DNA from: Isoalcanivorax indicus | Lineage (GTDB): Bacteria > Pseudomonadota > Gammaproteobacteria > Pseudomonadales > Alcanivoracaceae | Reading direction: 5' to 3' | DNA: 64,000 bases | Assembly: GCF_003259185.1 (NCBI RefSeq) | Contig: NZ_QGMP01000001.1 | Location: 2,170,001 to 2,234,000, forward strand | Part shown: piece by piece, positions 9,801-18,655 of the stretch | Layout: each line of letters begins with the position of its first letter | How positions within the stretch are numbered: position 1 is the stretch's first letter | Notes under the pieces: generated by a model | Seen by the model: only the letters and a program-made list of their open reading frames with translations | The model's database searches: none | Told to the model about the DNA's origin: nothing | Position numbers and translations under genes: made by a program

Positions 9801-12800
9801 CTGCTGCACGCGCAGGCCGCCGGTGAACATATTCATGTGCGTGCCGGAAAACTGCAGCACGCCGGGGCCGTCCATGACGATGCTGCCAGCGCCGTGGATA
9901 CGGCCATCCAGTGTCAGCACCCCATCGCGATGCACATCCAGTCGGGCGTCCTGAGCAATAAGGATATCGCCTGCCAGCGATCCCGACGTGCCGCCTTGCC
10001 CCAGCTGCAAGACGCCTTCGGCAATATCGGTGAGGCCGGTATAGGCATTGTCGCCGGTCAGGATCAGGGTGCCGCTGCCCAGTACACGCAGGCCATCGCT
10101 GGCCGTGGCGCCGGTAATGGCGCCGGAGGAAATGACCTGATAGACACCGGTATCGAGGGTGCCCCCGCCGTTGGAAAGCAGGATCGGCAGCAGGTCATCC
10201 GTATCGGTCAGCAACCGCAGGCCGCCCAGCCCGGACAGTTCAAGCTGCCCCTGGCCAAGCGCCTGCTCCCGCGCCAGGGCCAGAAAACTGTGCTGGCCTT
10301 CTACGATGGTGTTGCCGACATAGGTGTTGTCGGCATCCAGAATCACGGTGCCGTCACCACTGATGCGCAAGTCACCGCTGCCGGAAATGGCACCGGTGAG
10401 GGTCACTGTGGTGCTGTTGAAACTGTTGAGGGTACCGCTGCCTTCCAGCACCAGTTCATGGGCGCTGACCGTGCTCTCGGCAAAGCGCAGGCCACCCCCG
10501 GCCAGCGTGAGCGGACCGAGGCCCAGGTTGTGATCGCCCTGCACATTGAGAAGGCCGCTTTCGACGCGCGTGCTGCCGTGGCTGTTGTGGCCGCGCAACA
10601 GGAATTCACGGCCGCCAGACAGGACCAGTTGGCCCGCGCCGGTCAGGGTGCCCTCAAAAAGGCCCGCATCGCCGTCCCGGGCCTCCGCCAACAGCAACCG
10701 CAACTGCCGGTCCTCCAGGTTGACGGTGCCCTCCCCGGACAGGTCGGTCAGCACACGATCGGCACCGCCCAGATTCCAGTTGGCATCCGCAGCCACATCC
10801 AGCGCCGACACACTGACGGCGCCCGTGACGGTGCCGGATTCAATGTACGTATTCCCGGCGTACAGCGCCGGACCGGTCACGATGAACTCGCCGTCGCCGC
10901 GATAACGCACATCGCCAATCCCGGCGAGCGCATTCGGCAAGGTAATGCTGTGGCCGCCATTATCGAAACGGGCGCCGCCCTCACCAATCAGCACCGTGCG
11001 CAAGTCATCAAAGGCATCGCTGAACAGGATGCCGCCGCCATCCATGATCAACGACGAGCTGCCCAGCCGGGCATCGCTGTCCAGCACCAGGTTGCCGCCA
11101 CGCAAGATCCAGCTCCCCGCAAAGGCGGTGTCCGTGGCCAGCACCAGATTGCCCTCGCCCGCCAGCGTCACGCTGCCCTCGCCGGTGACATCGCCCTGCA
11201 CCGTGGCCGTGCCGCCCGCCTGCACCGCAAAGTGCCCGCCACCGCTGTTGATCATCACGTCGCGGGTCAGGTTGAATCCGTTCCCCATGCCCAGGCCGCC
11301 ACCGTCGAGCACCACAATGCCGTTGCTGCCGCCGAGGTTGGCATCCTGTTGCACCACCAGCGTGGTGCCGGTGACATAGGTGTCGCCACTGTAAGTATTG
11401 TTGCCACGCAGATGCACCTCGCCCTCAAGGCTGGTGCCGGTGACGATCAGGTTCCAGCGATCATAATCATTGGCGCCCGCCAGCCCCGCGCCGACACTGT
11501 CCGCAATGCTGTCGGCGATCACCAGTTGCTGGCCGCTGCCCGGGCCGCGCAGCGTCAGGTTGCCGGAGCCCTGCAGGAACAGGCCCTCGCCCGCCGCCTG
11601 GCCCTCGCCCGCCCCGGTGCCGCCCAGGCCGCCCTGCACGCCACCGCCAGACAGCGACGACCTCCCGGCCACGGTCAGCCCGCCTCCCTCCGCCACAAAG
11701 ATCGCACCGCCCAGACCGGCACCACCGCCGCCTCCCGTGCTGCTGCCCTGGCCGCCACCGACACCGCCCGCCCCGCCTGTGCCCCCGGCACCACCACCGC
11801 CGCCCAGGCCACCGGCACCCCCCTGGGTGCCACTGCCACCGCCGCCCCCGAAACCACCGTCACCGCCCACACCGGCGACGGCACCGCCACCACCTCCCCC
11901 GGTGCCGCCCTGACCGCCCGCCGCCGTGCCAGCACCGCCGCCACCGCCGCCGCCAAACCCACCGGAGCCCGCGCTACCGGAGGCACCGTCCGCACTGCCG
12001 CCACCGCCGCCCAGAGTGCCGCCCGCGCCGCCGGACGCAGCGCTGCCGTCCTGGCCGTCAAAACCACCGCCGCCACCCCCACCGGGCAGGGCACTGTCAC
12101 CCGCACCGCCGCCACCGCCCTGCTGACCGCCACTGCCGCCGCCGTGCCCCGCACCCGCCTCAGCGTTCGCCCAAGGCTGATCCCAATGACCGTCCGCACC
12201 GTCTTCTTCACCCGGCCGGGCATGGCCGCCCGAGGCCAGACCACCGCCGCCACCACCACTGGCCGCGCCCCCGTCGCCGCCCGCCGCCAGACCACCGCCG
12301 CCGCCACCACCGATCTCCCCGGCGCCGCCATCGCCTTGCAGGCCACCCCCGCCGCCACCGCCATCAGCGCCCGCCGCACCGCCATCACCGCCAAGACCAC
12401 CGCCGCCGCCACCCAGGCCATCGCTGCCCTGCCCACCGCTGGCCGCGTTGTCCGCCAGCGAGACATTGTTCAGCACCACATCTGCCCGGCTGTTGACGAA
12501 CACCGCCCCCCCGGCCCCCATCCCACCGCCGCCGCCATCCTGGCCAGCGCCCCCCTGGGCATGCCCCTCGCGCAGCACGATGTCATTCAGGTTCACCAGA
12601 ATGCGCGGCCCACCGGCATCCGGCCCGGCCCCGATCAACAGCAGCCGCTCATCCCCCTGACCGCTGAGCGTGTGGCCATGCCCCTTGATGGTGACGCTGT
12701 TCAGCACCGGCGGCAGCGGACCGGACAACGCAATGGATTGGGTAAATTCGATGAAGTGCGGCCCCTGGCTGCCATTGACGCTTTCCAGCGCGGCCACCAG

Positions 12801-12926
12801 CTCGGCTTCATTGCTGACATGGAACGTGGCCGCCGCAGCGGGGAGGGTTACACAAAGCAGGACACCACAGCAGAGCCGGGCGCACAGGCGAATACCTGCC
12901 CGGCGGGCGAGAGAGACGGGGCGCAT
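6822..12926 (-). CDS. Giant glycine-rich autotransporter (type Va secretion)
   Basis: A 2034-residue surface protein. Residues 1-33 are a signal peptide (AAAA cleavage); about 34-120 look like the start of a beta-helix; about 124-430 (nucleotides 11640-12560) are an extreme Gly/Ala-rich tract. From about 480 to 1600 there are many autotransporter-associated beta-strand repeats of the pattern GTLxLTGxNxYTGxTxVxxGxLQxG. The last ~270 residues form an autotransporter beta-barrel (PLEGAWVQARAL, GAGVGLGQG, final LSLNVRW). GAAGGAG precedes the ATG. The passenger is probably an adhesin or biofilm protein; this is inferred from architecture. The next gene, an OmpA lipoprotein, starts one base after the stop. 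Confidence 0.92.
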   Translation of the reverse strand: MRPVSLARRAGIRLCARLCCGVLLCVTLPAAAATFHVSNEAELVAALESVNGSQGPHFIEFTQSIALSGPLPPVLNSVTIKGHGHTLSGQGDERLLLIGAGPDAGGPRILVNLNDIVLREGHAQGGAGQDGGGGGMGAGGAVFVNSRADVVLNNVSLADNAASGGQGSDGLGGGGGGLGGDGGAAGADGGGGGGGLQGDGGAGEIGGGGGGGLAAGGDGGAASGGGGGGLASGGHARPGEEDGADGHWDQPWANAEAGAGHGGGSGGQQGGGGGAGDSALPGGGGGGGFDGQDGSAASGGAGGTLGGGGGSADGASGSAGSGGFGGGGGGGAGTAAGGQGGTGGGGGGAVAGVGGDGGFGGGGGSGTQGGAGGLGGGGGAGGTGGAGGVGGGQGSSTGGGGGAGLGGAIFVAEGGGLTVAGRSSLSGGGVQGGLGGTGAGEGQAAGEGLFLQGSGNLTLRGPGSGQQLVIADSIADSVGAGLAGANDYDRWNLIVTGTSLEGEVHLRGNNTYSGDTYVTGTTLVVQQDANLGGSNGIVVLDGGGLGMGNGFNLTRDVMINSGGGHFAVQAGGTATVQGDVTGEGSVTLAGEGNLVLATDTAFAGSWILRGGNLVLDSDARLGSSSLIMDGGGILFSDAFDDLRTVLIGEGGARFDNGGHSITLPNALAGIGDVRYRGDGEFIVTGPALYAGNTYIESGTVTGAVSVSALDVAADANWNLGGADRVLTDLSGEGTVNLEDRQLRLLLAEARDGDAGLFEGTLTGAGQLVLSGGREFLLRGHNSHGSTRVESGLLNVQGDHNLGLGPLTLAGGGLRFAESTVSAHELVLEGSGTLNSFNSTTVTLTGAISGSGDLRISGDGTVILDADNTYVGNTIVEGQHSFLALAREQALGQGQLELSGLGGLRLLTDTDDLLPILLSNGGGTLDTGVYQVISSGAITGATASDGLRVLGSGTLILTGDNAYTGLTDIAEGVLQLGQGGTSGSLAGDILIAQDARLDVHRDGVLTLDGRIHGAGSIVMDGPGVLQFSGTHMNMFTGGLRVQQGYVGFDAEALLGLGPVTLDGGGLLFGSNLRADLEIATGGGELRVDGPDTFELRGDTFGTGDLLKSGDGTLVFTGVAEHSGSTHVAEGVLQVGEGLRGILASDVTVEAGAALAFGRDDLSGYAHTISGEGGVIMRGAGELVMLTDQHYTGGTHVESGSVRVGLGGTEGSLLGDAVIDAGARLLFDRSDDYLFAGDISGDGALATTSSGILILTGDASHTGGTRVAGGGLQIGDGGTQGSLSGPVQLDAGTGLLLDRSDLLTLAGDISGAGGLYQVGTGTTVLTGNNAFTGDVRVLDGRLAADADHRLGSGDLILDGGAFAWAQAFDDLRGVRLTSVGGALDTNGFDVVYSNIISGSGDFTKAGDGVLSLTGLIAAGTTHVTGGELRIGDGGHSGTLLGNVFVDSGATLGFERADTLGFNGALSGSGRIEQHGPGSLYLTANSSAFNGITEVRAGRLYLDGRLGGDLDVTGGMLLGAGILDGDLRLASGGTLANPAFGGNLTVGGHLVFEPGSLWQLGVRADGGVTPLQVAGSAQLGGDLLVLVGGGGGGDYADGTVYRILNAASVSGEFDSVASDLVFLTPTLNVGSNYVDLILGRNDTQFVQVSLTRNQRAVAGALDELDPANPVAAYVSGLNAQGARRAYDQLSGDSLTAGLTGGARMGRLFSDHLQQRTSRLGSTSRGRVEERLDHHLGALTGNAPVVADTLAPHQAGGPVRPLEGAWVQARALQLKEKQDDATGNAAFTLNGQLVSAGLDGYWSEQLIVGAGVGLGQGDLRFDDRDAQGDLDTWQVGAYSRWNSFGDLHVTSALSHGRTDTALRRTVPPGNQGARSKAATDVTTLALEAGTGLHLGNYGLRPHLGLQWQRIQRNAFDESEAGGAGLEVETGRFSTGEASAGLEVSRPWLLGADRWAQVQAGASLIKAFGDTRFTQQARFSGTEVPFTVSGADNDALQLATALGGEVYLARGVSLWGGYQGRFGGAVDEHSALLSLNVRW

Positions 12927-13026
12927 GGTGGCTCCTTCGTTATTATTCTGTTTGTCGTTATTGTTTTTGAACTTTCAAACTAGCGCGCGACGCCGCACAG
13001 CGCAATACACAAGAATGTTTACCCGT

Positions 13027-13821
13027 TTATTCCTCCTTCTGCTTGGCCGCCCGCCACAGCGCTTCCAGCGCCTCCGCATCCAGCGTTGCCAACCCCGTGT
13101 CACGCTCCCCCGCCAGCGCCTCCATCATGCGGAAACGACGCTCGAACTTGTGCGTCGCCCCACGCAACGCCTGCTCGGCCTCCACATGCACATGACGCGA
13201 CAGATTGACCACCGTGAACAGCACGTCACCCAATTCATCCGCGACCGCCCCCTGATCCCCCGACGCCATGGCCGCCTCCAGCTCGTCCAGCTCCGCACGC
13301 ACCTGCGCCAGCACCGGCCCCGCCTGCGGCCAGTCAAACCCCACCCGCGCCGCTTTTTTCTGCACCTTGGCCGCCCGCTGCAAAGCCGGCAACCCCGCAG
13401 GCACGCCATCCAGCTGACTTTCGCGCGGCGCTCCCCGCTGCGCCTGCTCCGACGCCTTGGTGGCCTCCCACGTATCCTTGATCTCGGCCAGACTCGCCCC
13501 CTGCCGATCACCAAACACATGCGGATGCCGACGCACCATCTTGTCGATCAGCCCGCGCGTCACGTCATCAAAATTGAACAGCCCCTGCTCTTCCGCCATG
13601 CGCGCATGAAAGATCACCTGCAACAGCAAATCCCCCAACTCATCACGCAGCCCTTCATGGTCTCCCGCTGCAATGGCATCAGCGACCTCAAAGGCTTCCT
13701 CGATGGTATAGGGCGCAATACTGGAAAACGTCTGCTGCAGATCCCACGGACACCCCGTCTCGGGGTCGCGAAGACGCGCCATGACTGCAAGCATCTCTTC
13801 GATACTGTTCGCTTCACCCAT
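13027..13821 (-). CDS. mazG: Nucleoside triphosphate pyrophosphohydrolase MazG
   Basis: MazG hydrolyses NTPs and dNTPs to monophosphate and pyrophosphate; in E. coli it limits RelA/ppGpp effects. The 264-residue protein (E. coli 263) has two MazG helical domains: the N-terminal metal-binding set EEAFEVADAI...DELGDLLLQVIFHA, and a second C-terminal set DELGDVLFTVVNLSRH. GCPWDLQQT is the usual N-terminal signature. It lies downstream of relA on the same strand, separated by repeat element 1. The same relA-mazG order is found in Pseudomonas. Confidence 0.95.
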   Translation of the reverse strand: MGEANSIEEMLAVMARLRDPETGCPWDLQQTFSSIAPYTIEEAFEVADAIAAGDHEGLRDELGDLLLQVIFHARMAEEQGLFNFDDVTRGLIDKMVRRHPHVFGDRQGASLAEIKDTWEATKASEQAQRGAPRESQLDGVPAGLPALQRAAKVQKKAARVGFDWPQAGPVLAQVRAELDELEAAMASGDQGAVADELGDVLFTVVNLSRHVHVEAEQALRGATHKFERRFRMMEALAGERDTGLATLDAEALEALWRAAKQKEE

Positions 13822-13864
13822 AACTGCTCCACTTTTTTCGTGACGACAGCCCCGAACGCAGACA

Positions 13865-13981
13865 GGCCCTCGGGGGCGGGTACTGCTTTTCAGGACTGTC
13901 GAGAGGCATGGATGCCGAACGCAAGCCTACAAGGACGTATTCACGGCGTGTCCTGAAAAGCAGTACCCGCCCCCGAGGGCC
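13865..13981 (-). repeat. Structured inverted-repeat element, copy 1
   Basis: Perfect 32-bp arms (13865-13896 and 13950-13981) enclose a 53-nt core (13897-13949). The core reads in the opposite sense to copies 2 and 4 and differs from copy 2 at two positions; one change (TACG/TGTA) becomes a G-U pair. It is the only unpaired copy of the family and sits between relA and mazG. Its outer flank GTGACCACC matches the flank of other copies. Strand is given as that on which the core begins ACGCC. Confidence 0.9.
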
Positions 13982-14012
13982 GTGACCACCGCTCCCTGCC
14001 AGATACGATGCT

Positions 14013-16262
14013 TCATTTTTTGTAGCGTCGTACTTCAAGCACCCCAGGCAACTGATCCATCCGCGCCAGCACCTTGCCCAGATTCCCCAGACTGGAAATC
14101 TCGATCGTCAGCAACATCGTCGCCGTGTTGTCCTCCACATGCGATTCCGTATGCACCGCCGTCACATTCACCCGCTCATTGGCCAACACCGACAGCAGAT
14201 CACGCAACAACCCCTGCCGGTCCCACGCCCGGATATAGATATCCACCGGATAACTGATCCGGTCCGCATGCCCCCAGCTCACCTCGATCACACGCGCCGG
14301 ATCATCCGCCTGCATGGCCAGCAGGTTCGGGCACGTCGCCCGATGCACCGTCACGCCACGCCCGATGGTGATATACCCCATGATCGGATCGCCCGGAATC
14401 GGCTGGCAGCAGGCCGCGATATGGGTCATCAGATTGCCCACACCTTCGATGGTAATGTCGCTGGCGTCCTCACGGCGCGCATCCCGGGACTTGCGTGGAA
14501 TGAATTCCAGCTCACGCTGCGTCCCGTCAGCATCCAGCTGCCCCTGGACATGATTGACGACACTGGCCGGACGCAGATCGCCCGCCCCCAGCGCCGCCAG
14601 CACATCTTCGCCCGTCTTCAGATTGAATTGCGGTGCCAGCTGGTCCAGGTCTATATGCCCGAGTGCCAGACGCGACAGCTCGCGTTCCAGAATCGCCTTG
14701 CCCTGGCTGATATGCGTGCCGCGATCCTGACGCTTGAACCAGTGCTGAATGCGAGCACGGGCCGACGCACTGTGCACATAGCCCAGCGATGCCGTCAGCC
14801 AGTCGCGGCTGGGGCCGCCCTCGCGCGTCGTCAGGATTTCCACCTGCTCACCGGTCTGCAAGGTGTAGTTCAGGGGCACGATATGCCCATTGACCTTGGC
14901 GCCCCGGCAACGGTGCCCGACTTCAGTGTGAATCTGGTAGGCAAAATCGACCGGCGTGGCGCCCGCCTCCAGATCGACCACATGGCCATCCGGGGTGAAC
15001 ACGTAAACGCGCTGGCCGGTTTCCTGGCTGCGGAAATCGTCGACCAGATTGGCAATACTGGTTTCACCAAGCTCGTCGTGCCACTCCAGCACCTGGCGCA
15101 ACCAGGCGATCTTGTGTTCGTAGTCGGCCCCCTTGCGGCGCGGCCCACCCTCCTTGTAACGCCAGTGGGCACAGACACCCAGCTCCGCATCCTCGTGCAT
15201 ATCGAAGGTCCGGATCTGCACTTCCAGCATCTTGCGTTCCGGCCCCACTACGGCGGTGTGCAGACTCTGGTAACCGTTCTCCTTCGGCGTGGCGATATAG
15301 TCATCGAATTCTTTTGGCACATGCTGCCACAGCGAATGCACGATACCGAGAGCCGCATAGCAGTCACGCATTTCCGGCACGCGAATACGCACGGCACGCA
15401 CATCGTAGACTTCATAAAAGTCCAGATGCTTTTTCTGCATCTTTCGCCAGATGCTGTAGATATGCTTGGCGCGGCCATCTACCTGCGCGCCGTGAATGCC
15501 GGAGCGCTCCAGGTGGCCCTTGAGTTCATTGATGACATTGTCGATGTACTGCTCGCGATCGAGCCGTTTTTCATCGAGCAAACGCGCGATCTTCTTGTAG
15601 GCGCCCGGTTGCAGGTAACGGAACGACAGGTCTTCCAGTTCCCATTTCAACTGGCCCACACCCAGACGATGGGCCAGCGGTGCATAGATATCGAAAATCT
15701 CGCGGGCCACCTTGCGGCGACGCTCTTCATCGGCATCCTTGAGGGCACGAATGATGACCGTCCGTTCGGCCAGCTTGAGCAGGGCCACGCGCACATCATC
15801 GACCATGGCCACCAGCATCTTGCGGACGTTGTCGAGCTGTCCCTCCTGCTGGCCCAGCACCGGTTTGCGCGTCGGGTTGAGCACGGCACTGATGGCCGCC
15901 ATACGCAGTACACCCTCCACCAGCCGGGCGATGGTCTCGCCGAACTCGCGCTCGACTTCCAGCAGCGACAGGTGGCCCTCACGCACGGAGCGGTAGAGCA
16001 CGGCGGCAGGCAGGATTTCCCCGTCGGCACGAAGGTCTGCGAGGATTTCGGCCATTTCCAGGCCGATGCGGTAACAACCGATACCATAGGGCCAGCGGCG
16101 CCCGGCAAGGTCACCCGCTTCCTCGCACTGTCGCGCGCGATCACAGGCCCGCGCCAGCAGCTCCGTGTCCGGCAGGTGGCAACGGGCCTCCACGCTGGCC
16201 AGCCAGGTGGGCAAGTCGGTGTACTCTCCGGCCAGCGGCGGCTGACGGCGGACGGTAACCAT
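14013..16262 (-). CDS. relA: GTP pyrophosphokinase RelA ((p)ppGpp synthetase I)
   Basis: RelA makes (p)ppGpp on ribosomes stalled with uncharged tRNA. The 749 residues show the full order: a degenerate HD domain (LYRSVREG in place of the catalytic HD..ED residues, so no hydrolase), the synthetase domain (YEVYDVRAVRI, EFDDYIATPKENGYQSLHT, MHEDAELGVCAHWRYKEG), TGS, the zinc-finger region (ACCQPIPGDPIMGYI) and a C-terminal ACT domain. The EFDD acidic motif marks a monofunctional synthetase rather than a bifunctional SpoT. It follows rlmD by 39 bases in a cysM-rlmD-relA-mazG run, as in P. aeruginosa. Confidence 0.97.
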   Translation of the reverse strand: MVTVRRQPPLAGEYTDLPTWLASVEARCHLPDTELLARACDRARQCEEAGDLAGRRWPYGIGCYRIGLEMAEILADLRADGEILPAAVLYRSVREGHLSLLEVEREFGETIARLVEGVLRMAAISAVLNPTRKPVLGQQEGQLDNVRKMLVAMVDDVRVALLKLAERTVIIRALKDADEERRRKVAREIFDIYAPLAHRLGVGQLKWELEDLSFRYLQPGAYKKIARLLDEKRLDREQYIDNVINELKGHLERSGIHGAQVDGRAKHIYSIWRKMQKKHLDFYEVYDVRAVRIRVPEMRDCYAALGIVHSLWQHVPKEFDDYIATPKENGYQSLHTAVVGPERKMLEVQIRTFDMHEDAELGVCAHWRYKEGGPRRKGADYEHKIAWLRQVLEWHDELGETSIANLVDDFRSQETGQRVYVFTPDGHVVDLEAGATPVDFAYQIHTEVGHRCRGAKVNGHIVPLNYTLQTGEQVEILTTREGGPSRDWLTASLGYVHSASARARIQHWFKRQDRGTHISQGKAILERELSRLALGHIDLDQLAPQFNLKTGEDVLAALGAGDLRPASVVNHVQGQLDADGTQRELEFIPRKSRDARREDASDITIEGVGNLMTHIAACCQPIPGDPIMGYITIGRGVTVHRATCPNLLAMQADDPARVIEVSWGHADRISYPVDIYIRAWDRQGLLRDLLSVLANERVNVTAVHTESHVEDNTATMLLTIEISSLGNLGKVLARMDQLPGVLEVRRYKK

Positions 16263-16301
16263 GTTTCTACTCCCTCGGGCCCGGTACCGGAATCAGTACC
16301 C

Positions 16302-17645
16302 TCAGCACCGCTCGAACAGGGCGATGGATTCCACATGGGTGGTATGCGGGAACATGTCCATCACGCCCGCACTCACCAGATCGTAGCCCAGTGCCTTCAA
16401 CTCCCCCGCATCACGGGCCAGCGTGGCCGGATTGCAGGAGACGTAAACCAGTTTACTGGCCCCGAAATGGGGCATCAGACGAACCATTTCAAGCGCCCCG
16501 CTGCGCGGCGGGTCGATCAGCACCCGGTCAAAGTGGCTGTCTGCCCACGCCTGACCACTGATGTCCTGGCTCAGATCCCAGGCATGAAACGCCACATTAT
16601 CCAGGCCATTGGCCCGCGCATTTTCGTAGCCCCGCGCCACCATGGTGTCGCTCAGTTCCACACCCACCACCTCACGGGCGCGGCGCGCCAGTGGCAGGGT
16701 AAAATTGCCAAGACCACAGAACAGATCCAGCACCCGATGGTCCGGCTGGATATCCAGCAAGTCCAGTGCCAACGGCACCATGCGCTGGTTGATCTCGCTG
16801 TTCACCTGGGTGAAGTCGTTGGGGTGAAACGCCATGCGCAAATCAGCGCCGGGGTGCCGATAATGCAGCCGTGTCGGGACCGCATCCCCTTCCGGCGGCG
16901 CCACCCGATGCACAGTGCTTTCGTTGCCGGGCTGCAGGTAGCAGTGCCAGCCACGGGCCACACAAAAATCGATCAGTCGCTGCTGGTCCGCCGCGCTGAG
17001 CGGGTCCATATGGCGAAACACCAACGCGATGGCATCCTCGCCTGCGGCCACTTCTATCTGCGGAATACGGCGACGGCTTTCCAGGCTGTTGAGCAAGGCG
17101 CGCAGGTCCATGAAGGCATGGCCCACTTCCGGAATCAGCACCTCGCAGCCTTTCAGGTCGGCCAGGAAGTTGCTGCGCTTTTCACGAAAGCCGACAAACG
17201 CCGTCTCCCGGGCATCCACATAGCGCGCGCCAAGACGCGCCTTGGTCCGATACCCGGTGCGCGGGCCAAGTAGCGGGTCCAGCCAGGTGCGCGGGGTCAG
17301 GCCGCCAAAATGATCCAGCTGCTCGGCCAGCACCTGCTGTTTCAGGCGTATCTGCGCCTCGGGGTGCATGTGCTGCAGGCTGCAACCGCCGCAGATGTCG
17401 GCATGCTGGCATGGCGGGGCGACCCGCTCTGGCGCGGGCTGGCTGATGGTTTCGGCCACACCCTCATCAAACTTGCCGCGGCGCCAGGTGTAGCGGAATT
17501 CCACGGTCTCGCCCGGCAGGGCATTGGCGATGAAGGTGGTCTTGCCGTCCAGACGGGCAATACCACGGCCGTCGTGGCCCAGCGTTTCGATCTGTGCAGT
17601 GAAGGTGCCCTCGGGCAGGGGCTTGCGGCGCTGACGTCGACCCAT
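16302..17645 (-). CDS. rlmD: 23S rRNA (uracil-1939-C5)-methyltransferase RlmD
   Basis: A 447-residue SAM-dependent methyltransferase for U1939 of 23S rRNA (formerly RumA). It has an N-terminal TRAM domain ([20 protein letters not shown]), the iron-sulfur cysteines ([12 protein letters not shown]), the SAM-binding motif ([16 protein letters not shown]) and the catalytic region (IDPPRSGA, then [10 protein letters not shown] with the nucleophilic Cys). Its ATG overlaps the cysM TGA by one base, so the two are translationally coupled. No anomaly seen. Confidence 0.96.
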   Translation of the reverse strand: MGRRQRRKPLPEGTFTAQIETLGHDGRGIARLDGKTTFIANALPGETVEFRYTWRRGKFDEGVAETISQPAPERVAPPCQHADICGGCSLQHMHPEAQIRLKQQVLAEQLDHFGGLTPRTWLDPLLGPRTGYRTKARLGARYVDARETAFVGFREKRSNFLADLKGCEVLIPEVGHAFMDLRALLNSLESRRRIPQIEVAAGEDAIALVFRHMDPLSAADQQRLIDFCVARGWHCYLQPGNESTVHRVAPPEGDAVPTRLHYRHPGADLRMAFHPNDFTQVNSEINQRMVPLALDLLDIQPDHRVLDLFCGLGNFTLPLARRAREVVGVELSDTMVARGYENARANGLDNVAFHAWDLSQDISGQAWADSHFDRVLIDPPRSGALEMVRLMPHFGASKLVYVSCNPATLARDAGELKALGYDLVSAGVMDMFPHTTHVESIALFERC

Positions 17646-18562
17646 CAGACCGCTCCGGCCGGCGCCCGGAACACCCCGGTGGACAGGTAACGGTCACCCC
17701 GATCACAGACAATAGCGACGATCACGGCGTTCTCCACCTCACGGCTGAGTTGCAGCGCCGCCGCGATGGCGCCGCCCGAGGACACCCCGCAGAAGATGCC
17801 TTCCTCACGCGCCAGGCGGCGCATGGTGTCTTCCGCCATCTGCTGGCTCATGTCCACCACCCGGTCCACCCGGCTGATATCGAAGATGCTGGGCAGGTAC
17901 TCTTTCGGCCAGCGGCGGATGCCCGGGATCTGCGCGCCATCCGTCGGTTGCAGACCGATGATCTCGATATCCGGGTTCTGTTCCTTGAGGTACTTCGACA
18001 CCCCCATGATGGTGCCGGTGGTGCCCATGGAGGAAATGAAATGGGTGATGCGGCCGCCGGTATCACGCCAGATCTCCGGGCCGGTGGTCTCGTAGTGGGC
18101 CAGCGGGTTGTCCGGGTTGGCGAACTGGTCCAGCACCCGGCCTTCTCCCCGGGCCTGCATCGCCTGCGCCAGATCGCGGGCACCTTCCATGCCCTCCTCC
18201 TTGCTCACCGAGATCAGCTCGGCGCCGTAGGCCGCCATGGCATCACGACGCTCCTGACTCTGGTTGGCGGGCATGATCAGCTTGATGCGGTAGCCGCGCA
18301 TGGCCGCCGCCATGGCCAGGGCGATGCCGGTGTTGCCACTGGTCGCCTCGATCAGCGTATCGCCCGGGCGGATCTCGCCACGCGCCTCGGCTTTCATGAT
18401 CATGTTCAGGGCCGGGCGGTCCTTGACGGAACCGGCCGGGTTATTGCCCTCCAGCTTGGCCAGGATGACATTCGAGGTGTCCCCGGGCATGCGCTGCAGG
18501 CGCACCAGCGGCGTGTTACCGACGGTGCTCTCGATATTGGGGTATGGGGTGGATGCGCTCAT
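17645..18562 (-). CDS. cysM: Cysteine synthase B (O-acetylserine sulfhydrylase) CysM
   Basis: A PLP enzyme making cysteine from O-acetylserine and sulfide or thiosulfate. The 305 residues fit CysM (E. coli 303). The PLP lysine is in [10 protein letters not shown], the substrate loop in EATSGNTG, and the phosphate-binding region in [17 protein letters not shown]-like and [13 protein letters not shown] sequences distinguish CysM from CysK. The frame stays open far upstream on this strand, but similarity begins at MSASTPYPN (ATG 18562); ATG 18571 is an alternative. Divergent from gacS with a 93-bp gap. Confidence 0.95.
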   Translation of the reverse strand: MSASTPYPNIESTVGNTPLVRLQRMPGDTSNVILAKLEGNNPAGSVKDRPALNMIMKAEARGEIRPGDTLIEATSGNTGIALAMAAAMRGYRIKLIMPANQSQERRDAMAAYGAELISVSKEEGMEGARDLAQAMQARGEGRVLDQFANPDNPLAHYETTGPEIWRDTGGRITHFISSMGTTGTIMGVSKYLKEQNPDIEIIGLQPTDGAQIPGIRRWPKEYLPSIFDISRVDRVVDMSQQMAEDTMRRLAREEGIFCGVSSGGAIAAALQLSREVENAVIVAIVCDRGDRYLSTGVFRAPAGAV

Positions 18563-18655
18563 GGGCGCCATTGTAGGCGCCACCGCGCCGCGCCGCCAGC
18601 AGGGGTGATGCCGGCCCCGTGGCCGTGCATAATGCCGGAATGCCAGGACACAATA

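Noticed and set aside
11640-12560. Glycine-rich tract as a PE-PGRS-like gene or sequencing artefact
   Set aside because: It is in frame within the autotransporter between signal peptide and beta-strand repeats.
7794-12983. 1729-codon open frame on the plus strand, opposite the autotransporter
   Set aside because: It is an antisense shadow caused by Gly/Ala/Asp-rich, GC-rich repeats; the translation is low-complexity with no domain, and the autotransporter reading has signal peptide, repeats and barrel.
14139-17273. Long plus-strand open frame opposite relA and rlmD
   Set aside because: Shadow; the minus-strand genes have full catalytic motifs.
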